64,000 nt of DNA from Deferribacteres bacterium (GCA_020633675.1 JACKDE010000001.1:186001-250000); one strand, 5' to 3'; numbered from the stretch's first letter, positions 7,885-16,721 are shown. The notes: generated by a model from the sequence alone, not told the origin. Numbers and translations are program-made.

Positions 7885-8397
7885 TTATTTGGCTTCCCTC
7901 TTCGCCATGAATTCATCAAATTTCATTGTTTCATAGTGTTTGCCGTCGAGGTATTCCAAAATCGGGATGAAACTATCAGCCGGGATGTAGCCTTCGATGT
8001 TGGTTAAAAATTCGCCCTGAGGCGTAATGAAAATTGTTGTGGGATAGGCGCGCACGCCAAAGCCGAGCGCAAGCTGACGGTAGGTAAAATCCTGGCCGCG
8101 AAAGCTGGTTTTGTCATTGCTTTCGGCATTCACTTTGGTCATGATCAGTTTTTTTTGGGCAAAGGAAACAACGTTGCTGTTTTCGTAGGTATTTTTCTCC
8201 ATCAATTTACACGCTGAGCACCAGTCGGTGTAAAAATCGACGACGACCATTTTGTTCTCTGCTTTGGCTTTCTGAATCGCCTCAGCAAACGGAATCCATT
8301 GGATTTTGGCAGCTTTGCCATCTTCCGGAAAAGCTTTTCCGGCAGAAAAGAAAATAAGCAAAAAAATCGTGGTGTAAAGCCTGTACATTCTTTGCAT
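7885..8397 (-). CDS. Secreted thioredoxin-fold protein (DsbD-C-terminal/thioredoxin_7-like)
   Basis: The 170-residue protein has an N-terminal signal peptide (hydrophobic TTIFLLIFFSAGKAF). It is followed by a thioredoxin domain with the redox motif DFYTDWCSACKLM and a cis-proline segment AYPTTIFI. It resembles periplasmic thioredoxins related to the DsbD C-terminal domain that keep cysteines reduced or deliver electrons. The start at 8397 is favoured over an upstream in-frame TTG by GAGGT five bases before it. It is the gene before the ECF sigma factor, which ties the block to thiol homeostasis. Confidence 0.85.
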   Translation of the reverse strand: MQRMYRLYTTIFLLIFFSAGKAFPEDGKAAKIQWIPFAEAIQKAKAENKMVVVDFYTDWCSACKLMEKNTYENSNVVSFAQKKLIMTKVNAESNDKTSFRGQDFTYRQLALGFGVRAYPTTIFITPQGEFLTNIEGYIPADSFIPILEYLDGKHYETMKFDEFMAKREAK

Positions 8398-8485
8398 GAT
8401 TGACCTCAAGTCTATTTATCGTTGTTTCAATTTCATCATTAAACACCGAGTCTCACGGAACCATTCCCGATTTGTTTGCAAAGGC

Positions 8486-8692
8486 TTACTCTTCACTTTG
8501 CAAATCAGTTTCCTGATAATCAGGGCGTTTTTTGCGCGTGACAATGATCAGAATGCCATAGAGAAAAACCAGCGAATAGCCGAGAATGATTTCAAAACGC
8601 GGTTCATCTTGCAGTAACGCTTCGTACACGGCAAGGGCCAGACTTAGTCCGGCAAACAAAATGCCACGCAGAATATACTTATTTACTTTCAT
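8486..8692 (-). CDS. Small two-helix membrane protein, unknown function
   Basis: The 68-residue protein has two predicted transmembrane segments (about 8-26 and 35-52) and a charged C-terminal tail (RKKRPDYQETDLQSEE). No family is recognised. It lies 88 bp upstream of the secreted thioredoxin gene on the same strand and has a near-consensus promoter at 8768-8796. It therefore probably leads the transcript that also carries the thioredoxin, sigma and anti-sigma genes. Confidence 0.6.
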   Translation of the reverse strand: MKVNKYILRGILFAGLSLALAVYEALLQDEPRFEIILGYSLVFLYGILIIVTRKKRPDYQETDLQSEE

Positions 8693-8767
8693 AGATGCCT
8701 GATCTCTAAGAATTGGCCAAAGTCGCTGGCACGTTTAATAAAAACAATGTTGCGAATCTCGAATTTA

Positions 8768-8796
8768 AATACAATAAAAAATTCATCGTTTGTCAA
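8768..8796 (-). promoter_or_regulatory. Sigma-70-type promoter of the redox/ECF operon
   Basis: On the minus strand TTGACA (8791-8796) is separated by exactly 17 bases from TGTATT (8768-8773). Transcription would start near 8761, about 70 nt before the small membrane protein. Confidence 0.5.
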
Positions 8797-8851
8797 TGGC
8801 TAATCGTCAATTCTCCGATCACGATGCATTTTGATCATCAAAAAGCGACTG

Positions 8852-9979
8852 CTATGTTTTGTAGCGCCGACCTTTCCAGACAACGGATTTTGCCAGAAAG
8901 AAAATTGGGGCAAAAGCGATTGAATAGGCCATCGCGAAGAAAAAATGCAACGGTGCCACCTTGAGTGGTTTGAAGTATCTGATTTGGCGTGCCGCAGAAC
9001 ATGCAAGCAGAAAATCAGCTACAGCAAGCCAGGCGAAAACCAGTAAAAATGCATCTATATCAGCCCAAAATAATACAAAAAGCGGTACGATTTTGCTGAT
9101 AAAGCTAAGGCTTAATGCATAAAGGCCTGCCAAGGAAATGCCTCTGCCGCCCAAGACCCAGCGCTTGCGTTGGTGATAAAATTCCCGCACTGAGAGTGCT
9201 GGCTCGGTTCTCACAAGCATGTCAGGATCCGCGGCCAATGCGATATTGTGGTTGGCGCGTTGCATGGCTCGCATCAAAGCAAAGTCTTCGATCACGCTGA
9301 AGCCGGCGCCAGCAAAACCACCCACCTGCAGGTAAGCCGATTTTCGGAAGCTGAAGTTGTTGCCAAAAATGCTTAGGGCCCTGCCTCGTCCGGCCCCGCC
9401 GGCACCGACAGCGCATAAATAGAGCCAGTCCAGTGCCTGCAAGCTCGCAAACAATTTATGCGTGGAAACGCTGTTTTCAGTAAGAACGAAGCCGCCTACC
9501 ATCGCGATGGATTTGCTATAATATTTCAAATGAGCACGCAGCCAGTCCGGTGGAATCCGGCAATCTGCATCGGTAATCACAATAATCTCACCGCGTGCTG
9601 CTGCAATGGCAGTGTCGATAGCATTGGCTTTGCCGTTCAAGTTTTGGCTGGGCTCTTGAGCGCTCAGCAGATAAAAGCGCGCATCGCCCTGGGCGAAATT
9701 TTGGGCAATCTGGCGCGTATAATCTTGTGAATGGTCGTCTACAATTAAAATTTCGGTTTTTTCAGGCGGGTAGTTGAGATGCCGGAAACTTTCGAGCAAA
9801 TGCGGCAAATGTTGTTCCTCATTGCGGGCAGCAACCACAATCGAAACCACAGGTTCAACAAGCTGCGGTTCACTCGCCTTGCTCTGGCCACGCCGCAAAC
9901 CAACCCAAAAAAGCAGGGTTTGCAGTGCATAGAGTGAAAGAATTGCAAGAACGCCAAACAGCAACAGATAGTCAAGCAT
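8852..9979 (-). CDS. Membrane glycosyltransferase, family 2
   Basis: This protein of about 375 residues has an N-terminal transmembrane helix, then a GT-A domain with VVAARNEEQHLP, DDHSQD and the metal-binding ITDADCR. The QRKRW acceptor/processivity-type motif (QxxRW) follows, then three to four C-terminal membrane helices. This layout matches processive or membrane-embedded GT2 enzymes. The ATG at 9979 overlaps the stop of the preceding GT2 gene, so translation is coupled. A longer frame begins at 10060 but would overlap the neighbour by 89 bp. Donor and acceptor are unknown. Confidence 0.85.
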   Translation of the reverse strand: MLDYLLLFGVLAILSLYALQTLLFWVGLRRGQSKASEPQLVEPVVSIVVAARNEEQHLPHLLESFRHLNYPPEKTEILIVDDHSQDYTRQIAQNFAQGDARFYLLSAQEPSQNLNGKANAIDTAIAAARGEIIVITDADCRIPPDWLRAHLKYYSKSIAMVGGFVLTENSVSTHKLFASLQALDWLYLCAVGAGGAGRGRALSIFGNNFSFRKSAYLQVGGFAGAGFSVIEDFALMRAMQRANHNIALAADPDMLVRTEPALSVREFYHQRKRWVLGGRGISLAGLYALSLSFISKIVPLFVLFWADIDAFLLVFAWLAVADFLLACSAARQIRYFKPLKVAPLHFFFAMAYSIAFAPIFFLAKSVVWKGRRYKT

Positions 9980-11153
9980 GAGCAGCGGTTTCAGTTTGTT
10001 GCTTTTTGGGCGCCTTTTCATCCTTCCAGCGAAATTGGCTAAAGCTGCCGAGAAAGGCAAAGAGGGTGATATAAAATGGATGAATGAGAGCGGTTGGCAA
10101 AAAGTATTTTAAGAGTCTATGCTCAGAAAAAAGAAGGGCTGCTTTTCGCAGGAAAAGGTATTCCCCGAGAACCTTGCCGATCCAAACCATGACAGCAAAC
10201 ATCCCATACGCAGAAAAACCGAACATCCCTGCCGGCAACGCCAGCGCAAGCGACAAATTAAGCAAATACACTGCGCTCAGTCCGAACGTGAGTGGCGAAG
10301 CGTAGTGCAGACCCTTGCTGGCATATCGAATACGTTGGTGCCAGAATTGTCGCCATGATGATGGTGCAGCGCAGGGTACAAAGCTGTCCGGGGAAAGAGC
10401 ATAGCCGATTCGCCCCAATTTTTGCTTTGCTACGTTTAATAAAAACAGATCATCATCTCCGGATACCCATTGCCGGATCGGCTCGAATCCGCCTGCCCGG
10501 AAGTAGGTGTCGTGCCGGTAGCTCAAATTACAACCTGCTGCCGTTGTCGGGTAGCCTTGTCCGATAGAAGCAGCGGCTACGGCTGCCAGCCCGAAAAAAT
10601 CGAGGGCGAGCATGCCACGCAACAGCCTGGGCATCGGGGTATCGAAGCGGTACGGGCTATAGCCCGGCACCAGCACCACGCCGTGTTGATAGTGTTGTGC
10701 CATCGAGCGCGCCCATCCCGGAGGCGGTGTGCAATCGGCGTCTGTTAATAAGAGTAATTCACCACTTGCTGCGCGAATCGCGTGATCGAGTGCTCGCTTT
10801 TTGGGTGCGTAGTCATCCAGAGTGTTGTCGATGCGAAAAATTTTAAATTGGCTATTTTGGCGCTGTATGTCGGCGAGAATCTGCCAGGATGTATCGCTCG
10901 ATCGATCGTCGACAATGCAAAACTCGATGCGCTCGGCAGGATAGGCCTGATTTTGCAGGCAATGCAGCAAACGCGGCAGGTTGTGCGCTTCGTTTCGGGC
11001 AGAGACGATCACGGAAATGCGCGGCCAATCAGGCAGTCGTGATGACAGTTGATTAGCGTGGGCACATTTTGTCAGACCGCGCCCAAGCCAGAAAAGAATG
11101 CCCCAATAGAAGAGCAGGAAAAGAATGATAATGGTGTAAGCGGATGCAATCAT
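9972..11153 (-). CDS. Membrane glycosyltransferase, family 2
   Basis: The 393-residue protein is paralogous in layout to its downstream partner. It has an N-terminal membrane helix (IIILFLLFYWGILFWLG), then a GT-A core with VSARNEAHNLP, DDRSSD and LTDADCTPP, then HQRIRYASKG, a QxxRY variant of the usual QxxRW, and four hydrophobic C-terminal segments. The two coupled enzymes may build one envelope glycolipid or polymer. Nothing nearby identifies the product. It is the first gene after a 742-bp gene-free stretch. Confidence 0.87.
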   Translation of the reverse strand: MIASAYTIIILFLLFYWGILFWLGRGLTKCAHANQLSSRLPDWPRISVIVSARNEAHNLPRLLHCLQNQAYPAERIEFCIVDDRSSDTSWQILADIQRQNSQFKIFRIDNTLDDYAPKKRALDHAIRAASGELLLLTDADCTPPPGWARSMAQHYQHGVVLVPGYSPYRFDTPMPRLLRGMLALDFFGLAAVAAASIGQGYPTTAAGCNLSYRHDTYFRAGGFEPIRQWVSGDDDLFLLNVAKQKLGRIGYALSPDSFVPCAAPSSWRQFWHQRIRYASKGLHYASPLTFGLSAVYLLNLSLALALPAGMFGFSAYGMFAVMVWIGKVLGEYLFLRKAALLFSEHRLLKYFLPTALIHPFYITLFAFLGSFSQFRWKDEKAPKKQQTETAAHA

Positions 11154-11267
11154 GCCCCAAAGTATTGATTTGGCGGCTAACGCTCAAGCGAATTCTCCCG
11201 CTCGCATCAAATAAAATTAATTTTGTAGCTTGATCCATTGGATTGAATGTGCAGACGGGCTTTTGAA

Positions 11268-11304
11268 AATAAAAAAGGGATACAGTGCGCGTACCGTATC
11301 CCTT
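11268..11304 (-). terminator. Rho-independent terminator with no obvious upstream gene
   Basis: AAGGGATAC (11275-11283) pairs perfectly with GTATCCCTT (11296-11304). On the minus strand it is followed by TTTTTTATTTT. No minus-strand protein gene ends here, so it either insulates the GT2 genes or ends a small RNA. Confidence 0.7.
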
Positions 11305-11820
11305 AAGGTAGGTGCCTTAAAAACAATAGGGTTTTAAGGATGGAAGAAATTACTGAAGACTCTTTTGTCTTCATCCATCTCTCAAGCAAGCTTGATGTTG
11401 TGCGAAGTTGAAAGGTCCCGCTTGCAAATGAGAAGCTTTCTTTGGAAAAAGATTTGGTGCTGTGCGTGATGTCCTGCAATCCTGGTTCCCAACGGATTAA
11501 GCCTAAAAATAGTAAAAACCTTTTACTAACGATCCATGGCGATTCTTCAAAGATGTAGTGCTTGCCTTCCCTGGCTTGATGCCGTGGCGTTGGTAACTCC
11601 AAAAAAAGCGTGGTATGGATGAAGAACAAAAAAGTTGTTTTGCTTATAGCGAATAGCGTGCCAGAAATGGTGTTCGATGCGCTGTGCCTTTAAAAACAAT
11701 ATTTTAGCCTGATGCGGGGCATTTTGTGGAAGGTTTTGAATGCAATAAAAGTGTCTTTATGTGAGACACTGTTTCATGGGTGAACAGCCTGTTGGGTCGG
11801 TTTGCAGAGAATGAAAAGCG

Positions 11821-11849
11821 TTGACATTGTATCGGTGATATGATACTTT
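11821..11849 (+). promoter_or_regulatory. Sigma-70-type promoter of the larA-like gene
   Basis: TTGACA (11821-11826), 17 bases, then TACTTT (11844-11849). This predicts a leader of about 40 nt before the ATG at 11896. Confidence 0.45.
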
Positions 11850-11895
11850 CGAAACAAAACAATTCAGCTGAAGACGATTAGTTTCCCAATCAACT

Positions 11896-13203
11896 ATGCT
11901 ACTGCAGTTAAAGTACGGCAAAGGGTTTGCAAGTGCAAAAATACGAATGAACAGCAATATGATTCAGCTCGAGCCGAATCATATTGCCAGCCTGCAAAAA
12001 CCTCCAGCATTGATCGCTAAAGCGCTCGAGAAGCCGGTTGCCGCTTACCCTCTCAAAACATCTTTTCGCAGGTCAAAAAATTTATTGTTGGTAGTGAGTA
12101 ACCGCCACTGGCCGGACACGACGAAGCTTTTGCTCGCTGAATTGCTCAATGCATTAAATCAAGTCGCCGTGCCGGATGCCGAAATCGGCGTGCTGGTGGC
12201 CAATGGGGCGGATGGGCCCCTGCCACGAAAAGCTGTTGCGGAATTGCTCGGAGATGACCTGCCTAAGCGTATTTCGGTTTATCAGCACGACTTCCGCGAT
12301 ACCCAGGCCCTGGAGTATATCGGAGAAACGCGCAAAGGCACACAGGTTTTTGTGAACAAGCACTTGCTCGACGCCGACGAAATCATTTTATGCGATTCGG
12401 TCTCACACCATATTTTTGCAGGCTATTCCGGCGGTCCGGCGCTGATTGTACCTGGCTGCGCCGGCCAGGAGACCATCTCGAGGCTTTGTCAGCTCGCCCT
12501 TGCACCGGATCGAAAAAAGATCGATCCGCTTTGTACAGATGGATCATTAGCACAAAATCCTGTTTATCATGAAATTCGCGAAGCGTGCCGGAATATTTCG
12601 CCTCGCTTTGGTGTGTATGCAGTGACCAACAATAAAGGCGAAATGATTTCCGCCTACGCTGGCAATCCATACCAGGCACACGCTGCAGCTTGTCGTGCGC
12701 TCGACCAGCTTAATGTGCTTCCGATTGCAAAAAAAGCCAGCTTGACCATTGTCGGTGCGGGAGGAGCACCTAAAGATGAGACGTTTCTGCAAAGCATCAC
12801 GGCTTTAAGCCGGGGCTGTGCTATCACAGAAGAAGGTGGTATTGTGATTTTGGTTGCCGCCTGTGCAAACGGAGTCGGCGCTGCAGCGATCGAACGATTT
12901 GACCAAAAGAAGGCGGTTCCATCGCATCCGTCCGGGACAGCGGAATTGACACCAGCTGACTTGATGATTATGGCCAGTCGGGAAAGTGCGCGTTCGCACA
13001 AGATTTTCGTGGTATCGCAACTTGAGCCTGCACTGGTGCGGCAAATGGGCTTTCAGCCTTTCGCCAGCCTGCAGAATGCGCTCGAGACTGCCGAGGCGCA
13101 GCAATCTAAGGCACAGCTTACCTATGTGATCGCCGATGGTACGGTCGTTGTACCGCAGAATCAGGCAAGTGAGCGGGGGCTGAGTGCTGCCCACACGTAT
13201 TGA
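11896..13203 (+). CDS. LarA-family (DUF2088) protein, divergent nickel-pincer racemase homologue
   Basis: The 435-residue protein is homologous to LarA, the nickel-pincer lactate racemase. It starts with the family's LKYGKG segment and has the central motif HHIFAGYSGGPALIVPG (about 171-187). Against my recollection of L. plantarum LarA, several active-site residues differ. The catalytic His108 position reads GADGP instead of GTHRP. The cofactor-binding Lys184 is Ala182. The nickel ligand His200 is Cys198. His174 is kept as His172. No larB, larC or larE lies in the window. A different epimerase activity or loss of the cofactor is possible. The family is certain and the activity is not. Confidence 0.85.
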   Translation: MLLQLKYGKGFASAKIRMNSNMIQLEPNHIASLQKPPALIAKALEKPVAAYPLKTSFRRSKNLLLVVSNRHWPDTTKLLLAELLNALNQVAVPDAEIGVLVANGADGPLPRKAVAELLGDDLPKRISVYQHDFRDTQALEYIGETRKGTQVFVNKHLLDADEIILCDSVSHHIFAGYSGGPALIVPGCAGQETISRLCQLALAPDRKKIDPLCTDGSLAQNPVYHEIREACRNISPRFGVYAVTNNKGEMISAYAGNPYQAHAAACRALDQLNVLPIAKKASLTIVGAGGAPKDETFLQSITALSRGCAITEEGGIVILVAACANGVGAAAIERFDQKKAVPSHPSGTAELTPADLMIMASRESARSHKIFVVSQLEPALVRQMGFQPFASLQNALETAEAQQSKAQLTYVIADGTVVVPQNQASERGLSAAHTY

Positions 13204-13277
13204 GCGATTTCTAATCTGCAATTCATTGTGCGCCAGGCACTGACAATTACGTGACATAAATTGAGGAAACAGCTTTT

Positions 13278-13943
13278 ATGATGCGCATCTCACGACATTT
13301 CGTCCTGCTGTGTTCTTTGACTGCAGTCCTGTTCTTTTTTGGGTGTTTTCCAGGTGCGGCCGATCCGCGCTACATCGATTATCGACGCACCAGCGAAGAC
13401 GGGGCGGATGCAGGCAGCCATAGTGTTCCCGCCGATACGATAAAGCAGGCCGCTGCACTTGATTTTAATGAGGCGGAAGGTGATATCGGCGTCGAACCTG
13501 CCGATTCGGAAGTAGAACCAGCCAGTGCACCACGCAACTATTCGTTGAGCAGTTCAACATTGAGCTGGCGGCTGGCAGAAGAGTTGTTGCCGTTCTTGCA
13601 TGCCCCCTACAAATATGGTGGCGACGATACAACCGGAGTGGATTGTTCCGGGCTGACAATGGCCGTTTACGAGAGCGCTTTTGCATTAAAATTGCCGCAC
13701 AAAGCCGCGCTGCAATTTCGCAAAGGCAAGCGTGTAAAACGCCGGCAGTTAATGGCTGGTGATTTAGTGTTTTTTTATCAGAAAAATCGGCCACACATTG
13801 GGCATGTCGGGCTGTATCTCGCGGACGATCAGTTTATCCATTCGGTCGGCAACAAAGGTGTGGTGATTTCCGACCTCAGCTCACCATACTGGCAGAAAAT
13901 TTATGCCGGGGCGCGCCGGTACTTACTGGTGGGAGATGAATGA
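13278..13943 (+). CDS. NlpC/P60 family lipoprotein (peptidoglycan endopeptidase)
   Basis: The 221-residue protein has a lipoprotein signal with lipobox FFFGC (Cys23), a low-complexity linker to about residue 90 and a C-terminal NlpC/P60 domain. The catalytic triad is visible: Cys123 in GVDCSGL, His176 in HIGHVGLYL and His188 in FIHSV. Such enzymes cut peptide cross-links or stems in the wall, typically gamma-D-Glu to diamino-acid bonds. GAGG upstream supports the start. It lies 74 bp after the LarA-like gene and may be co-transcribed with it. Confidence 0.92.
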   Translation: MMRISRHFVLLCSLTAVLFFFGCFPGAADPRYIDYRRTSEDGADAGSHSVPADTIKQAAALDFNEAEGDIGVEPADSEVEPASAPRNYSLSSSTLSWRLAEELLPFLHAPYKYGGDDTTGVDCSGLTMAVYESAFALKLPHKAALQFRKGKRVKRRQLMAGDLVFFYQKNRPHIGHVGLYLADDQFIHSVGNKGVVISDLSSPYWQKIYAGARRYLLVGDE

Positions 13944-14077
13944 CAGCAAAGCAGCAATTTGAAATGGATAACGCTTTAAAATCAAGAAAATGTTTTACAG
14001 GGCGAGGTGTGCCATCTCTCAGGACACAGAGCTGACGCAATTGACAATGTTAAATCCAAGCCATGAAAGGTAGACGA

Positions 14078-15268
14078 ATGAATCAAAACTTTCATCTCGA
14101 GATTCCTGCAGTGCAAGCATTTTTAAAAGAGGCCGAAATCGACGGTTGGCTGATCTATGATTTTCATGGCCTCAATAAAGCTGCCGCCGAAATTTTTACC
14201 TTTTCCGATCATTTTTTTTCACGACGCTGGTTCTATTTTATTCCCAAATCGGGCGAACCGATCGCCATTGTTCATAAAATTGAAGATGCGATTTTCCCGG
14301 TTGTGCCGGGCAAGCGCATGCTGTATGCCGGCTGGCAGGAATTGCAGAGCGCGCTTGAAACGCTGCTCGCAGGCGTCGGAAAGGTGGCGATGGAATACTC
14401 ACCAAAAAATGCCATTCCGACCAACTCGTATGTCGATGCCGGTACCATCGAAACCATTCGCGCTATCGGACCGGAAGTGGTGTCGTCAGCAAATTTGGTG
14501 CAATTTTTTACCTGCCGCCTATCCGATGACCAGTTGCAATCCCACATCAAAGCAGTACGCATGCTGCACGAAACTCAGGAAAAAGCCTTCCAGTTTATCG
14601 AGACGCGCCTGCAAAAAAACAAGGCCGTCACTGAGTTTGATGTGCAGCAATTTATTCGGGAGCGCATCTACGCCAATGGCTTTCAGTCGATGTCGGATGC
14701 CATCGTCGGTGTCAATGGCAATGCCAGCAACCCACATTATGCGCCAACCAAAGACTTGTTTAAACCGATCAACAAAGGCGATTGCATTTTGATCGATTTG
14801 TGGGCGAAAGAAGCCAAGCCCAATTCGATTTATGGCGACATCACCTGGGTTGGATTTGCCGGCAAAAATCCACCCGAAGAATATGTGAAAATTTTCGAAA
14901 TCGACCGCGATGCCCGCGATAAAGGCGTGGCCTTGTTGCAGGATAACCATGCCAAAGGCAAAACCACTCTCGGCCACCAGGTCGATGATGTCGTGCGCGA
15001 ACATATCGCCAGCCATAACTACGGCGACTATTTTTTCCATCGCACCGGCCACAGCATCGGGCAGGAAGATCACGGCAAGGGCGCCAATATCGATGGCTAC
15101 GAGACGGTCGACCTGCGCGAGCTGGTGCCGGGATTGTTGTTTTCAATCGAGCCTGGCATTTACCTGCCGCAATTTGGCGTGCGCACAGAAATCGATGTGT
15201 ATTATGGTGCGAACGGCCCGGAAGTTTTTGCGCCGATGCAGAAAGAGTTGGTGCTGCTGGATGTCTGA
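14078..15268 (+). CDS. M24 family metallopeptidase (Xaa-Pro aminopeptidase/dipeptidase-like)
   Basis: The 396-residue protein has a creatinase-like N-terminal domain (to about 155) and a pita-bread catalytic domain. The five dinuclear metal ligands can be assigned: Asp240 (LIDLW), Asp254 (YGDITW), His325 (TGHSIG), Glu358 (SIEPGIY) and Glu371 (RTEIDV). It probably removes residues next to proline from peptides in the cytoplasm. The ATG at 14078 has AGGTAG ahead. An in-frame ATG at 14063 is the alternative. Its last 8 bp overlap the start of rlmD. Confidence 0.9.
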   Translation: MNQNFHLEIPAVQAFLKEAEIDGWLIYDFHGLNKAAAEIFTFSDHFFSRRWFYFIPKSGEPIAIVHKIEDAIFPVVPGKRMLYAGWQELQSALETLLAGVGKVAMEYSPKNAIPTNSYVDAGTIETIRAIGPEVVSSANLVQFFTCRLSDDQLQSHIKAVRMLHETQEKAFQFIETRLQKNKAVTEFDVQQFIRERIYANGFQSMSDAIVGVNGNASNPHYAPTKDLFKPINKGDCILIDLWAKEAKPNSIYGDITWVGFAGKNPPEEYVKIFEIDRDARDKGVALLQDNHAKGKTTLGHQVDDVVREHIASHNYGDYFFHRTGHSIGQEDHGKGANIDGYETVDLRELVPGLLFSIEPGIYLPQFGVRTEIDVYYGANGPEVFAPMQKELVLLDV

Positions 15269-16721
15269 TTTGCCGCAAACCACAGCGCCCGCTACAGTGA
15301 AGCGTGGCGCAGAAATCGAAGTCTTGATTGAGTCGCTGGCTTTTGGCGGCGAAGGTGTTGGGCGTGTCGACGGGCTGGTCGTTTTTGTACCGGATACCCT
15401 GCCGGGACAGAAGGTGTTGGCGCGGGTGCAGCGCAAAAAATCGAGCTATGCCAAAGCGAGACTGCTGGAAATCTTGCAGCCATCTGCTGATCAGGTCCAG
15501 CCGCGATGTGTGCATTTTGACGATTGCGGCGGCTGCACATTTCAGCATTATCGCTACGAAAAACAACTCGAAGCCAAGTCGGCGCAGGTAAGCGAGACCT
15601 TGCAACATCTCGGCGGGCTCTCGAATTCGCCGATTCTGCCTATTTTACCGACGCCCAATCTGTTTTTTTATCGCAACAAAATGGAGTACACTTTTGGCGT
15701 CCAACGCTGGATTCCAAAGGCTGAAGCGAACTCGGGTGTGGAAATTGCAGATAAAGATTTTGCGCTCGGTCTGCATGTGCGTGGCCGCTACGAAAAAATC
15801 CTGTCCATCGATGAATGCCATCTGCAAAGTGAGAAGAGCAATGCCATTCGCAATTTCGTATCCGCATGGGCGCGCAAGTCCAAGCTGCTTCCGTACACCA
15901 CCCGCGACCATAGCGGCTTTTGGCGTTTTTTGGTGATCCGTGAAGGCAAAAACACCGACCAAATCATGGTCAATATTGTCACCAACGAAGGTGGAAAAGC
16001 TGGCATCAAGGCTGTCGATCAGCTCGCCGCTGAGCTGCTCAAACGCTTTCCCGAAGTGACGACCATCGTGCACAGTATCAATCGCAAAAAAGCCCAGGTG
16101 GCCAGCGGCCAGGAAGCCCGTGTGCTGCACGGTGATGGCATGATTTTCGAGAATATTGGTGATTTGCAATTTCGCATCTCGCCGGAATCTTTTTTTCAAA
16201 CCAATACCCACGGCACCGAACTGCTATATGCGAAGGTCGCGGAATTCGCAGAACTGCGTGGCGATGAAGTGCTGTTTGACTTTTACTGCGGCGCCGGCAC
16301 CATCGGCATTTATCTCAGCCAATCGGTACAAAAAGTGGTCGGGATCGAAGTGATACCGGATGCGATTCGGGACGCAGAGCAAAACTGCGAGCTCAACGGC
16401 ATCGACAATTGCCATTTCATCTGCGGCGATCTCAAGGAACAGTTGGAGAGCACAGAATCGAAATTAGCTGGGCACGGCACGCCGGATGTCATCGTTTTCG
16501 ATCCGCCGCGCGCAGGTTTGCACCCGGCTGTCATCGAACGCTCGCTGGCGTTTGGCGCGGAAAAAATTGTGTACGTATCGTGCAATCCCGGCACCTTTGC
16601 CCGCGATGCCAAAATGCTGTGTGAAGGCGGCTATTCGCTGCGCCGTGTGCAGCCGGTCGATATGTTTCCACACACGCCACATATCGAACTGGTCAGCGTT
16701 TTTCACAAAAATCCGATATGA
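15261..16721 (+). CDS. rlmD: 23S rRNA (uracil-5-)-methyltransferase RlmD-like (TrmA/RumA family)
   Basis: The 486-residue protein has an N-terminal TRAM RNA-binding domain (about 13-75), Fe-S cysteines Cys83, Cys89 and Cys92 (CVHFDDCGGC) with a fourth in DECHLQ, and a Rossmann methyltransferase domain. The latter has FDFYCGAGTIGI, the FDPPRAG motif and the catalytic Cys in VSCNPGTFARD. It forms 5-methyluridine in 23S rRNA. RlmC or TrmA specificity cannot be excluded by motif alone. The start ATGTCTGA overlaps the M24 stop. A much longer open frame upstream is only the shifted reading of the peptidase gene. Confidence 0.9.
   Translation: MSDLPQTTAPATVKRGAEIEVLIESLAFGGEGVGRVDGLVVFVPDTLPGQKVLARVQRKKSSYAKARLLEILQPSADQVQPRCVHFDDCGGCTFQHYRYEKQLEAKSAQVSETLQHLGGLSNSPILPILPTPNLFFYRNKMEYTFGVQRWIPKAEANSGVEIADKDFALGLHVRGRYEKILSIDECHLQSEKSNAIRNFVSAWARKSKLLPYTTRDHSGFWRFLVIREGKNTDQIMVNIVTNEGGKAGIKAVDQLAAELLKRFPEVTTIVHSINRKKAQVASGQEARVLHGDGMIFENIGDLQFRISPESFFQTNTHGTELLYAKVAEFAELRGDEVLFDFYCGAGTIGIYLSQSVQKVVGIEVIPDAIRDAEQNCELNGIDNCHFICGDLKEQLESTESKLAGHGTPDVIVFDPPRAGLHPAVIERSLAFGAEKIVYVSCNPGTFARDAKMLCEGGYSLRRVQPVDMFPHTPHIELVSVFHKNPI

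Larger units (their letters stand above)
11154..11895. other. 742-bp gene-free stretch with several hairpins
   Basis: I find no convincing protein gene here. Structures seen are the minus-strand terminator at 11268-11304, an 8-bp perfect stem at 11315-11339 (CCTTAAAA/TTTTAAGG), a 6-bp stem at 11355-11372 (GAAGAC/GTCTTC) and a 7-bp stem at 11750-11770 (AGTGTCT/AGACACT). A promoter for the downstream larA-like gene lies at 11821-11849. On the minus strand the 11.30-11.75 kb part could encode a structured RNA ending at the terminator. It matches no RNA family I know. Confidence 0.35.

Noticed and set aside
11303..11629. Minus-strand open frame of 108 codons in the gene-free stretch
   Set aside because: Composition is not protein-like, there is no Shine-Dalgarno sequence, and it covers the hairpins that look like RNA structure. 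The window here is better explained as non-coding.
14003..14035. CTCTCAGG-ACACAGAG, reminiscent of the 3' end of a glycine riboswitch, upstream of the M24 peptidase gene
   Set aside because: The conserved core (GGAGAG start, CCGAAGG segment, second aptamer) is absent and the downstream gene has no link to glycine.
14041..14070. TTGACA ahead of the M24 peptidase
   Set aside because: No -10 box at 15-19 bp spacing, and the start codon would lie inside the promoter.
14910..15260. N-terminal extension of the rlmD frame by 117 codons
   Set aside because: It is the shifted reading of the M24 peptidase gene. The TRAM domain starts right after the ATG at 15261.
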